Positions 10,113 to 20,580 of a stretch of DNA of 64,000 nucleotides are shown in pieces (position 1 is the first letter of the stretch; every line of letters begins with the position of its first letter). Under the pieces are notes generated by a model. It searched no databases and was not told where the DNA came from. It worked only from the letters and a program-made list of their open reading frames with translations. Where the stretch lies: contig CM033108.1 of assembly GCA_019321725.1 (NCBI GenBank), positions 7,458,060-7,522,059 of the forward strand, read 5' to 3'. A program made the translations under genes and the position numbers. This DNA comes from Paulownia fortunei (lineage: Eukaryota > Streptophyta > Magnoliopsida > Lamiales > Paulowniaceae).

Positions 10113-11049
10113 ATTTAAAATCAGAAATTATTAAACACACTTTATAATTTTAAAAATATTTTATAATAATATCATCATAATTTTTTAAATATAAAAAAAT
10201 TATGTTATTAACAAAAAACTAATAATTTATAAATTTGTATTGCATGTTTTAAATACTAAAAAATTAAAATTAAATATATTTGTTAGTTTTATATATAATT
10301 AAAGCACAACTATTCATTAATTTTATATTTTAATTCATAAGAATATTATATATATATATATATTATATGTGAGTATATATGTAATATATTCATTTTTTCG
10401 CATATCTATAAATATTCATCACATAAATACATACATAATAAAAAAATTATATATGCAATATTTTAGTGAATTGGATACACAATGAGATTGATTTGGAGCC
10501 AATCTAGATTTTACCGGATTCATTTCTATCCCTAAATTCCCTCTTATTAAATTAAAGTAATAGCCAATATTTTTTTTTGAATTTATCGATTACATATATC
10601 ATTGTACCAGTTTAACAATTAACCAATCAATCTTTAACAATACCAACAATTTTTAACCAACTAATTAGTTATTATAAATGTAGACTAATACCCACAGAAG
10701 CAGAACCCAAACCTAAAATCTTAAATAAATCACGAACACCATTTTTGAGGCTACAAAATATATATATATATATATATATCTAAAATTCGTTGATGAGTCG
10801 AAATGGAATCATTATGATTGAACAACGATAGTATATCTTTGATGAATTATTTTAGAGTGGATTACTCCAAATATTTTTTAATTTACAAAAGGTTAAAAGT
10901 AACTGAAGATTAATGTAGAACTTTAGTATCTTAACTCGGCACATCTGATAATTAATTATATACATATTCAATTAGGTCATGCAATCATTGCCAACATTTA
11001 CATGTGAAATTTTCAAATAAAATGCAGCACATCTAATTCAATTAAGAAT
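10113..11049. other. Intergenic AT-rich tract
   Basis: No gene seen. It contains short (AT)n runs near 10347-10363 and 10756-10779. Confidence 0.5.
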
Positions 11050-11410
11050 AGTATTTTCAAAATTAAATCGGATCGAATTGACTAGTTTAATTAAGAATAA
11101 GTGATTGATTCAATCCATTTGATTATAAATAACGTAAAATCGGTAAAAAAATGAATAAAATCAATCAAAAGTCATTGGGTATGTTTTTTTTATTTTTTTT
11201 ATTTTGAGGAAGTTTAAATTTGATATTTAGTTATATGTTGGTTACTTGAATTTTGAACTTTGTTAAATGTATTTTTTGGTTGATTATTTATCTTTTTTTT
11301 AACTTTTTAAATTAGTCTATTATTAAACTATTTTATATAATATAATAAAAAATATAATCAATTTTTATTAGACCGATTAAATTAGTGAGCGAATGATTGC
11401 CGATTGCATT
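11050..11410 (-). repeat. Dispersed CCGGTC-type repeat, copy 2 (inverted)
   Basis: The reverse complement of this stretch matches 1-355: its right end reads (minus) TTTAATCGGTCTAATAAAAATTGATTATAT, and its left end TTTTCAAAATTAAATCGGATCGAATTGAC corresponds to the far end of copy 1. It is more decayed than copy 1. Confidence 0.55.
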
Positions 11411-11429
11411 GCAAGCAGTTCATGACTCC

Positions 11430-11700
11430 ATTGTAGAATAACCCCATTTGCATAAAATATGTTGAATTTATTAAGTAAACATAGATTAGGATTTACAAAT
11501 TATTTGGTCATTTTTGCTATTAGGATGACATTTAGATTTGTGCACTAAAAGATAAAAAAAAGTTAGTAAAATATCAAAATTATCACTAGTTATATATAAT
11601 ACAAGTGACAAAAAAAATTATTTTATCTTAATAATAACTTTCATAAATTTAACAATAACATTACTATTAGTGACACATTTGAAATAAAAATTATGTACAA
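11430..11700 (+). repeat. Dispersed 300-bp repeat, copy 2
   Basis: Same orientation as 356-660, with matching words in the same order (ACCCCATTTGCATAAA, TTAGGATTTACAAATTATTTGGTC, TGCACTAAAAG, AAGTGACAAAAAAAATTATT). Like copy 1 it directly adjoins a CCGGTC-type repeat, but that neighbour is in the opposite orientation here. Confidence 0.65.
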
Positions 11701-12770
11701 GTTATTGCTATTGACAATTATTAATATCTATATAGAGACATGTCAATGATAATTAAAATTATCATTATTATTCTATTGCTATAATTGTATTGTTATTAAA
11801 ACTATTTAGATGTGTTTGGACATGATCAGTTCTCGAACAACCCGTTAAATCATTTTCCTTCACTATAATTTGGAGGAGAAGAATAAGTCAAAACGTTTTC
11901 CTCTAAATAATCAAGAGTTCTCATTCTCTTCAGCTAATTTTTCCTACTCTTGTGAGGTAGGATATATTTTATAAGATTCTGAGGTTTGGTTAATATCTGT
12001 TAAGTCCTGAAATTTGTGATTTTGAAAATTATTTCCTAAGTAGTTCAAAAATATTCAACAAAATCTTAGCTTACAAATAAACTTTATTTAGAAAATGTGA
12101 CTAATTCAAAATTAAATAAAACTTGTAAAAGTATTTTTATTAGTCAATGTAAATTGCATTCAAATTTCTTTGATCTCATGGAAATCAAGATTTATTAAGA
12201 AGCTCTCAATATTATGAGAGAATTGGTACAGTTACAGGAATGAAGAGAACGAGCTTTTAAGAGAAATGATCAATGTAAATAAGTACAATCACTATTTTTA
12301 AATCCAAGTATACAATTTAATGGGTCAAATTATTATTAGGTAGACAAATAACATAGATAAATGCGATTCGACCCAAGGGAAAATGGGTTTTTGGTTTATG
12401 AAGGAGGAAAAAAAATTGAATCATCCAACCCCAAATAGATAATAATTTTAGTGGGCTTTAAGACTCAATGAGAAATCCATTTGGTACTACTGACGTATTA
12501 TAAACTTTGTTGGTCCATTTCAACTTAGCTGGACTCAAATCATATTGCATTTGTTTGATTTTTGGCTCAAACATATTTAACTGTAAGATTTTTTTTTTTT
12601 TCTCTATTGTATCTTCAAATTAAGAACTTTTACTAACTTGTCCATAAAATAAAAATATTACAATAATGCCCCCACCCCGCCCTGCCCCATTATATATGAT
12701 ACGGAAATCACTTTCTTTTGATAGAATTGACGAAGTAGATAGTTAGAGAGCTGGTTAGTCACAAATTTGA
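11701..12770. other. Intergenic, nothing recognised
   Basis: AT-rich sequence without coding signal or clear repeat structure. Confidence 0.45.
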
Positions 12771-12775
12771 TGGGT

Positions 12776-13135
12776 TGTTACCTACGTTACAAACTAGCGT
12801 TAGGGGTGCCGCGAATTGCCCAACAAAAACTCTCCGATGCTCAAATCAGTCAGCTGAATAGGTGAATTAAATCGAACACAAAGAGTGCTTAAGATTTAAT
12901 GGATTGCGTAACTTCTGATTATAAAATTAGATGGTATTTATAGTGAATATTTGGAGTCTTCGTGGGCTTTGGGCCTCTGGCCCATCATAGGATCTTCTTG
13001 TGTTTGAAATATTAACTTTATGATTTTTTTTTTGCTTTAACTTGTTGGCCCATTAATTGTAAACGAATAGAACTAATTCATTGGGCCACTCTTTAAGCTC
13101 ACATTTATCTGGGCCTAGGCCTATCAATATATAAA
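12776..13135 (-). mobile_element. Probable solo LTR (minus)
   Basis: It contains CTCCGATGCTCAAATCAGTCAG, close to CTCCGACGCTCAAGTCAGTGAC in the LTR of element C (56574-56597). It also has a minus-strand TATA box (CACTATAAATACC) near 12938-12950, at comparable spacing and in the same orientation as in element C. GC-richer GGGCC words mark it off from its AT-rich flanks. No internal element sequence adjoins either side, so a solo LTR is the simplest reading. Ends are approximate. Confidence 0.6.
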
Positions 13136-14030
13136 TTCAAAACCTGTTCGGTGTTCCGTAGTAAGAGTGGATAAATTTATAATTTTTTATAATTTATTCT
13201 GTACCGAAACCAAAAGACCACCTCCAACGTTAAAATGTCAATTTTTTTGTCTGATTATACACATCAATTATGTTTTTAATTCGAGGGTGCAATAGAACTT
13301 TAATAAACTTGAGTTTTATTTATTTTTTCTTTACAATCTTTAAAATTTTATTTTTTTAAAGTAAAAACTGAAAATATTTTACTCACTGTAATTTTAGTAT
13401 AGACAGATTTATGCGTCACAAGTCTATTTTTTGCAAGGATGATAAATAGATGAATTACAAAAAAAAAGAAGAGGTATGTATCCAGTACATTCTACAAATG
13501 TAAACTCAATTATATAGAAATAAAATTTTATGCTGCAAAAATTGTTGATTGGTCAAATAGACAACTTGTGTGTGTGGCAAAGACAAATAATGTAGCCAAG
13601 AATTTTCTCATTTGAAATGTATGTAAATAATTGCTATTTTTTATTTCGAGGGCGGTGAAAACTTAAGGTCACAAAATAATTCACAAATACACATATAAGT
13701 GGATATATGAATTTAGCTGTAAAATTTGCGTGCAATGGGGCTTCAACCATGGTACCTAAGAAATCAATTAATTTTTTAACCTCATTTAGGGACAAGCAAC
13801 CATTCTGCACCTCAATACGATAAGCCATTCTGTTGTCTCGAAAACAAATTAAAGATGTACGTTTTTTAAAAGAAATTATAACCTTCAAATTACTGTAAAA
13901 AATTATGTAATTATCAAAGTAGCAATTGCTGCAACCCTATACATGCTTTGTTAAAAAAAAGGGTTTTATTAGATTCTGTAATTTAATTTATGGTCAATAA
14001 TATATTAAAATATTATTTTATATTTTGAAA
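13136..14030. other. Intergenic; one weak exon-like frame
   Basis: Mostly AT-rich non-coding. A minus-strand frame at 13634-13888 contains MAYRIEVQNGCLSLNEVKKL and LGTMVEAPLHANFTAKF, which read more like protein than most chance frames here. No family is recognised and no splice partners were found. Confidence 0.2.
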
Positions 14031-14034
14031 ATTT

Positions 14035-14830
14035 TATCAATTTTAAATTATAAAATAAATAATTAATTAATTGATGTTAAAATATATATTTTATAAATCG
14101 AATTGCGATATTTTGGCAATTTCAATCATACTTTGCAATTTAAAGAAAGTGAATGATATTATTTTGGTAATTCAAAATTTAATTTTGTGATTAAAGACGT
14201 GATAACCAATCAAATCATGGAAGACCAATTATCACTTTACTAAATAATCATGGCAAGTCATATCCTATAAGTATAGATCAGAGTGATCTCCAAGAAACTA
14301 GATAAATAATTATGCATTCAAGCAAAACAGATATTGAATGAGGTTTCAAAATTATATCAACTCAAATTCATCAAATCAAGAAAATCTACGAAGTTCAAAG
14401 TAAATATCAAACATTTGTTGAGGAGTTCATCAAATCATTGTGTTTATTTAACATTATGGTGCTAAATCTTTGAATAGACGTAATTGAAGGTCAAATCAAC
14501 TTTAAAGAAAATCAAAACATCAATTCTGTTAATAAATTTTTAAATTCTAAAGTCATTGTTCTCGAGTTATAGTGTTCAATTTGATTTTAAAGTGCAAAGT
14601 CTTTGAATTAACGTTATTAAAAGACAAATCAATTTTAAAAAAAATCAAAATATCAAATTCTACCTCTAAGTTATCAAATTTTGAAAATATATTTTTGAAA
14701 TGAAGAATCAAATGATCAAAAAATTTTGTCGACAATCAATAGTCAAATTTAATAAAAATTCATTTGTATACTTTTTCTTGTTTTCTTATTTTGCAGATAC
14801 GAAATTTATGTGAACTAAAAATATATGACA
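14035..14830 (+). repeat. LTR-like repeat, single copy of the family at 48463-49945
   Basis: It shares with the two later copies, in order: AATATTTTGGCAATTCAAA-like text, GTGATTAA, ACCAATCAAATCATG, a TATA-like AAGTATAGAT, CATCAAGCAA, the AAATCTACGAAGTTCAA block, TTCATCAAATCAT, and a final TTTTTCTTGTT...GCAGATA block. It is non-coding. The promoter-like and terminator-like layout suggests a solo LTR, but the superfamily is not determined. Confidence 0.55.
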
Positions 14831-15104
14831 ATAAACTAAATTTTGCTCTAATTTTAATTTATATTATACTTGAGAGAGTATATGAGTAATATACATAGTT
14901 TTTAGTATTTTTACACATATACACACACAAGCAATAATAGGATTTTTAGATAGTATTTATTTTGTATTTACTTACATGGTCGGTCTAGACTCTCGAATAG
15001 ATTGTCGAAAACTTGTGAATTATCATGAACCAATTAAGTCCGAAAAAATAGCCAAGAGTCCGAGACCATCTTGTAACTCGTTTATATGAAATAAGTAATT
15101 TTGA

Positions 15105-15440
15105 TTTAGAAATGGGGCGGGTTTAAATTTGAATTCACCTAATTCAAAATGGATTTTAGTCGTATAAATAGATCTTGGTTGGATTTTCAGTTTTTAGTTT
15201 TCAAACTCGATCTATTTAATTTTTTTAATATTTTCTAAATTTATTATATATATTAATGTGATGTTATTTATTTAAAAATATATATATTTTTAAATAGTTT
15301 TAGTAGTATAATTTTACCAATATATTATTTTTAAAATTTTAATATTATAATATTTTTTAAATTATAAAGCAGTTATAATGGGTCAACTTACCGGATCTAG
15401 ATCGAGGCACAGGAAGGATATAAATCTAGATATTCAATAA
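15105..15440 (+). repeat. GGGGCGGGTT-type short repeat, member 1
   Basis: It starts AAATGGGGCGGGTTTAAATTTG, passes through a very AT-rich middle (ATTATATATATTAATGTGATG) and ends in GGGTCAACTTACCGGATCTAG. It matches 20225-20580 in order and base composition and resembles the end of the hAT-like element at 46423-47306. Confidence 0.5.
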
Positions 15441-16664
15441 TTTTAATGGGTCAACTTGGCAGGAGGTTGATACACCCAACCTACTGCCAACCTTACTTCA
15501 GATGTTGTCAAAGACATGAAATTCTTTATTACTACCATGATTTTGTTGCTATTATAATAAGTGTAATTTGGAGAATCAATAGCATGATTTTTATATTTAA
15601 ATTTATGTTTGATTTAAGTATATTAAGGACCAGTAGGCAATTGAATCTCCAAACCAACTCAGCAGGCTAAACATGATTTTATTTTAGTTCGCTGTCCGCA
15701 TGCAGAATTTATCAGTACATCATAAATATAATGAACAATAATTAATTACTGATCAATAGTTTAATTGATTAATTATCAATATTTAACTTATAGTAAATAC
15801 TAACAATCAATCATTATATAATAGCTCATAGATACTATATCTATTTAAGTACTACGTACTTTAAGTGGCTTATCAATCATTTGATTACATACGGTGATCT
15901 TTATCAAATTGAAGTTATCAACTACTATATATTAGATTTTCACTTTTTGATATTGTTATGTATAAGTCTCACATGTCACATCTATATTTGAATATTACCT
16001 ACGTATCATAAATTTTTCCTGAAAATAAATTATAGAGGAGATTTTGTGTAATTGAACTATGACGTAATCATTGGTTTTTTTATAATAAATACATCTTGCA
16101 ACTATTTAATGTACAATTACATTTTCATTGAATAATGAGCTTGTCATGGTGACGGTGATGGTGATAGTGATGGTGATGGCTAATAATAATAATAATAATA
16201 ATAATATCTATGTCAATTTTGTTGGAAAAAAATATCAATGTCAATTTTATGCTTCTAAATGACGCAGACTTTTGATCCAACATATATATTTTGATACCAA
16301 AGGGCCAATTTGAAGTTTGCTGGCTCCACAAATGGTTAAACATTGATTGGCTGCCCCACCGCCCTAAAATTTCATTTTGCAAGAAAGTATTCATGTTAAA
16401 TTCGGATTTATTCTATTGGTATAATACATTTGGGTTCACGGTTTTACTAAAGAAAGGGAGAAAAATAAGAAAAATACTAATAATTGAAATTGATAATCAA
16501 TCCCATCCAAATCTTTACTGCCAAGTGCACCGGGTCATAAACTGACTCATCCTGCCTGAATGACCTGAGCAAGTCGATCGACAAACATGCCAATCTTAAA
16601 GGACTTGAACTTGATAATACAAAGTTAGGATTATTGGGGTGACCTCGTATTAAAATCCTCCTAC
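15441..16664. other. Intergenic, microsatellite only
   Basis: No gene recognised. A trinucleotide-type tract at about 16140-16206 has imperfect GGTGAT repeats, then (TAA)n. Confidence 0.45.
16140..16206 (+). repeat. Compound microsatellite (GGTGAT)n then (TAA)n
   Basis: Imperfect hexamer run GGTGACGGTGATGGTGATAG... followed directly by about nine TAA/AAT units. Confidence 0.85.
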
Positions 16665-16998
16665 ACAAAATTAGATCGTTGGAGAAAAAGGGAGAGAGAG
16701 TTCAAAAATATCAATAAGAGAGAGAAATATAAATTTATTAAAGATTACATATATTTATAGCTTTTAGCATTCCCCCAAATATTTATAATTTTTAGGTGTG
16801 CCACAGGTATTTATAGCTTTTAGCTGTGCCAAGTGACATAAAAATGTTCATATATAATGCACACTTTATGTAGTTGAAAATTTAAATTTTACATACTTCA
16901 GAATTTTGAGATTATTATCCCTCACCAATGGTAGGATGCATAACCCACCTCCCGGATATATAACTTTTAATATTGCCATTATGGAAGCGGGTCTAAGA
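16665..16998 (-). mobile_element. Relic LTR and polypurine tract of a third Tat-type element
   Basis: Two TATTTATAGCTTTTAGC blocks give minus-strand TATA boxes (GCTATAAATA) near 16750 and 16812. At about 17000-17013 the minus strand reads GCAAGGGGGAATCT, a polypurine tract, immediately followed on the plus strand by a degenerate antisense ORF (17150 onward). This is the order LTR, PPT, aORF seen in elements B and C. Ends are approximate and no partner LTR was found. Confidence 0.5.
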
Positions 16999-17149
16999 TT
17001 CCCCCTTGCAGAGCACGTCGAAAATATTTTAAATTAATATGACATTTTACCAAGCTCAGTTAGTTCCGAATTCAATATGACACATTCTATGTTTTTTGTA
17101 TTCTTATGCAACATTTTCAAGTAGAGTCTAGCTTCAAGCACTTTTGGAC

Positions 17150-18034
17150 TCTCTATTTAATAACCTCATCAACCCGATCTCAGGAGCAGGGTTTCTATTA
17201 TCATCATTGCCAGACCTCGTTTTAAGTTTATCATCGACCAGCCTAATTCTTTAAAGTCTTGGAAAGATAAATATTTCTTCATTAGTCCCCTCCTAATCGA
17301 CCTTGGGTGATATGTCGTGAGAGGCGCCATGGTAAACAAAAAACCCTCTCGAGTGGGAGAGGAAACTTAGGAACAAGGTTTTGTGGATGAGCTAACCACT
17401 TATTGGTATAAAGCCCCTCAGCTCCTAAAGGAAGAGATCCTAAAGTTGGTTGGGCTGAGTCCTACAAACGTGCCTACTAGCTAGACTGATGTTAGGTAAT
17501 ATTAGGCTTCGTGTGATTTATTCCTTTTTGCTATTTTTTTACATTTAGATGTGTTTGGCTGCTCGTAATGCGAATATTATCAATTCAAGTTGAGGGAGAG
17601 ACAAGGAGCATTACTAACTAAGGCTCAATCATCTGGGCTTATGAGGGTATCTGCCTCCCTAGCTCCCAGCCAATCAAAGACACTTGCAGTGAGCACGATC
17701 CCTACTCCCAAGGTCTCGACCCCTGGGATGTCCATTTCTAGGATGATTTGGGAGCCCAAATGGAGAGTCAGTTACAGGTTGTTGAGGTCGTTAGTGATGA
17801 AGCAAGTCCTCCAAGGTCTCCTCATGCAGAGATTAGGCCTTTTCCATCCCATCACATCACAGTGAGGGCAACAAAAAGAAATGGAAACAATTTTTGTGGC
17901 ATTAAGAGAGAGCTCATTTGTGCTGAGATGCCGCAGAAAAATGAGAGGGTTGAAAGGAAGATCAGGCATTTAAGAGAGACTTTCAAGAACTTGTTGCATG
18001 CCAAGAATCTATTGAAAGCTTGATGGGCTGAAGA
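17150..18034 (+). pseudogene. Relic antisense ORF (aORF, PF04195-like) of a Tat element
   Basis: The frame around 17217 reads RFKFIIDQPNSLKSWKDKYF followed by FIS, matching the SLKGWKKKYFYIS segment of element C's aORF and SLSSWNNKFIYL of element B. A possible intron (GT at about 17497, AG at about 17547) leads to a second exon with MCLAARNA and later a charged coiled-coil-like stretch (NERVERKIRHLRETFKNLL near 17940-18000), as in the other aORFs. Several stops are present. PF04195 ('putative gypsy type transposon') is the family I believe this belongs to. It ends where copia pol sequence begins. Confidence 0.55.
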
Positions 18035-19290
18035 TAAGAAAGTCAAACTTAGGATCGTTAGGCCTTTGGTGGCTCATTATAAGTTGGAGTTACACCAAAT
18101 ATATATTAAAATTCCTTTTCTTAATGGGGATGGATGAAGAGGTTTATATGGACCAATTTGAAGGCTTTTTAATTGAAGGAAAGAAGCACATACATAGTGT
18201 GTATGTATGGACTAAAAAAAAAGCTTCATGTCTGTGGTATTTTAAGCTTAATAATACCATACTTCTATTGGATTTAAAGATAATATTGTTGATTGGTGTA
18301 AATACATGAAGGTTAATGAGAGCAAGATTATTTTTGTAATCGTAGATATTGATGATATTTTATTTGTTAGTAATAATTTTGGTTTATTATTTGAAACCAA
18401 GAATTTCTTTCTAAGAACTTTGATACAAAGGATATAGGAGAGGCAACCTATGTGATAGGAATTAAAATATTTCATGATAGATCACAAGCATTTTTAGGGT
18501 TGTGTCGGAGAGCTTACATCAATAAAGTTTTAAAAAAATTTAACATGGATAAATATTAAGTAGGAACAATTCCAATTCAGAAAGGGGTTAAATATGGCAT
18601 TTTTATGCAACGTGCAAAGAATGAATTGGAACAAAAATAAATAAAAAAAATCCTTATGCATCTATTATTGGAGTTTGATATACCTTAAAACTTGTACCAG
18701 ATCTGACATGAGCTTTAGTATTGAAATGTTGGATAGATATTAAAGTAATACAGGACTAGATTATTGCAAAGCTGCCAAGAAAGTCCTCATGCACTTGTAA
18801 GGAATGAAAAACCATATGCTTACTTGTAAGAGGTCAAAGGCTATTCAGACTTAGACTATGTCGGATGTGTCAATATAGATAGGCACATTTGGTTATTTAT
18901 TTCTATTAATTAGAGGGGCAATTTCGTGAAAAAAGTGTGAAGCAATTTGTCATTGTTGCATCACTAGGGAGGTTGAATTTGTAGCTTACTTTGAGGCTAA
19001 AATTCATATGGTTGCGAAATTTTATTTCAGAGTTTCTGACACTATTGACAAATCATTGACAATTTATTATGACAACTCTGCAACAATCATTTTTCAAAAA
19101 ATAAAAACAAAAAAGACAAGTATTCTAAGATGCTTAACATATAAAAATTAAATATTTTGTCGTCCATGAAAAAAATTAAAAACAGAAAGTCTCAACGTAT
19201 TAGCACCAACTCATAATCACATATTCTTTAACAAAAGGATTTTGACCATAGATTTTTATTGAGCGATGTTGAAAAGATGGGCATTATATA
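18035..19290 (+). pseudogene. Degenerate Ty1/copia RT and RNase H
   Basis: Across three frames the sequence reads the copia RT landmarks in order: LELHQIYIKIPFLNGD (family LHQMDVKTAFLNGDL), EEVYMDQFEGF, a decayed YGLKQAS box (YVWTKKKASCLWYFK), VIVDIDDILFVSNN (family LYVDDILL; first residues altered, both Asp present), DTKDIGEATYVIGIKI, and then RNase H text (DYVGCVNID.., STFGYL, YYDNSA). It ends with DPLTKG-like text near 19250. Frameshifts and stops are frequent. The N-terminal gag, protease and integrase are absent, so only the 3' half remains, abutting the aORF relic. Confidence 0.85.
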
Positions 19291-19678
19291 TAGGACATCA
19301 TGATTGGAATGTATTATGTTCTGTTAAGTTTATTTATTTGATACTCTTGAACTCAATTAAGAGTTTCCAAAGTTTCTTGTTTTCTATACATGATTGAATC
19401 AGAATTATGTGAGGAATTAATTGTATTTATTAAGGATATTAAAATTGAACATTTACTGTTCTTTTCATTAATGTCATGATTAAATTGAAAACTAATGTCG
19501 TATTACATTGAAAGAAGTATGTAGAGATAATGACATACAACTCTTATTACTCTCATATATTTCTATTTAATCATGATATAACAGTATAGCCAATATAATG
19601 AAAAATTTAGAGTAACTTTGTTGTTCGTATTACGTTTATTCTAAATCATTAAAACAAATATATGGTCAAGTGGGAGAA

Positions 19679-20130
19679 TGTTAGTATATTATGACCAATA
19701 TATATTATATTCTGTTTTATATATTATTTTATCAAATATTAAAATTTACTTAATAGAATAATTAATTATATCAAATATTCAAATTTACTTGATAGGAAGA
19801 TTAATTATATAATTACGTAAATGCTTACTCAACGATGAGTGTTTTGATGGGAGACACCTTTTAACATTTTATTAAAAGGAGAATGATCTTTTCTCTAACT
19901 GTGATATGACATTGAAAATCTCCATCACTGAAAGAGAGAGAGGAAGAGAAACCATTCTTCCTGAAGAAACTTCACATAAAAGAGATTATCATTTTTTAAT
20001 ATTAATCCAAATGATATTACAATGAATGCTATCAAAAATGGTATGTCTTATACCTATATGAAAATTATAAATTTTTAAAATTTGAGAATTATTTATACGA
20101 ATTTTGGTCATATAATAAATTAAATTTTCT
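19679..20130 (+). repeat. 3' LTR of the copia relic, start clear, end approximate
   Basis: A polypurine tract AAGTGGGAGAA (19668-19678) directly precedes TGTTAGTATATTATGACC, the classic copia PPT/LTR junction. A promoter-like AAAGAGAGAGAGGAAGAGAAACC segment lies within. The far end is not marked by an evident target duplication because the 5' half of the element is missing. Confidence 0.6.
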
Positions 20131-20224
20131 CACTGATATCTCCCCCTTGGTGCAATCATTCAGGACACCAAAGACATTCTTTCTAATGTCCATAGTCTTA
20201 ATTACCAATATTCAACAATATGCA

Positions 20225-20580
20225 AATGGTGGGTTCAAATTCGGAATCGCCTCAGATCTGTCCCACTTATAGTTGGTTTTAACAATATAAATAAATTTGA
20301 GTCGGATTCTAGATTTTTTATTTTTAGATTCGATCCAATTAAATTTTTTATTTTTTAAAAAAATTATTACATATATTGATATAATTTTTTTTAGAAAAAT
20401 AGATTTTTTAAAAAAATTTAATAGCATTATTTTAAAAAAATATAATTTTAATATCTTTAAAATTATAAAACAGGTTTAACGGGTCTACCCACCAAATCTA
20501 ATTTTGAGGCGAATTTGGGTTTGAATTCTTAAAAACTATAGCAGGTCAGATTTCTAATTCAAACAAATCTGATCAAAACT
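20225..20580 (+). repeat. GGGGCGGGTT-type short repeat, member 2
   Basis: Parallel to 15105-15440: AAATGGTGGGTTCAAATTCGG at the start, TTTAGATTCGATCCAATTAAATTTTT, an extremely AT-rich centre, then ACAGGTTTAACGGGTCTACCCACC. Short frames of 60-71 codons on both strands are artefacts of the AT-rich centre. Confidence 0.5.
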
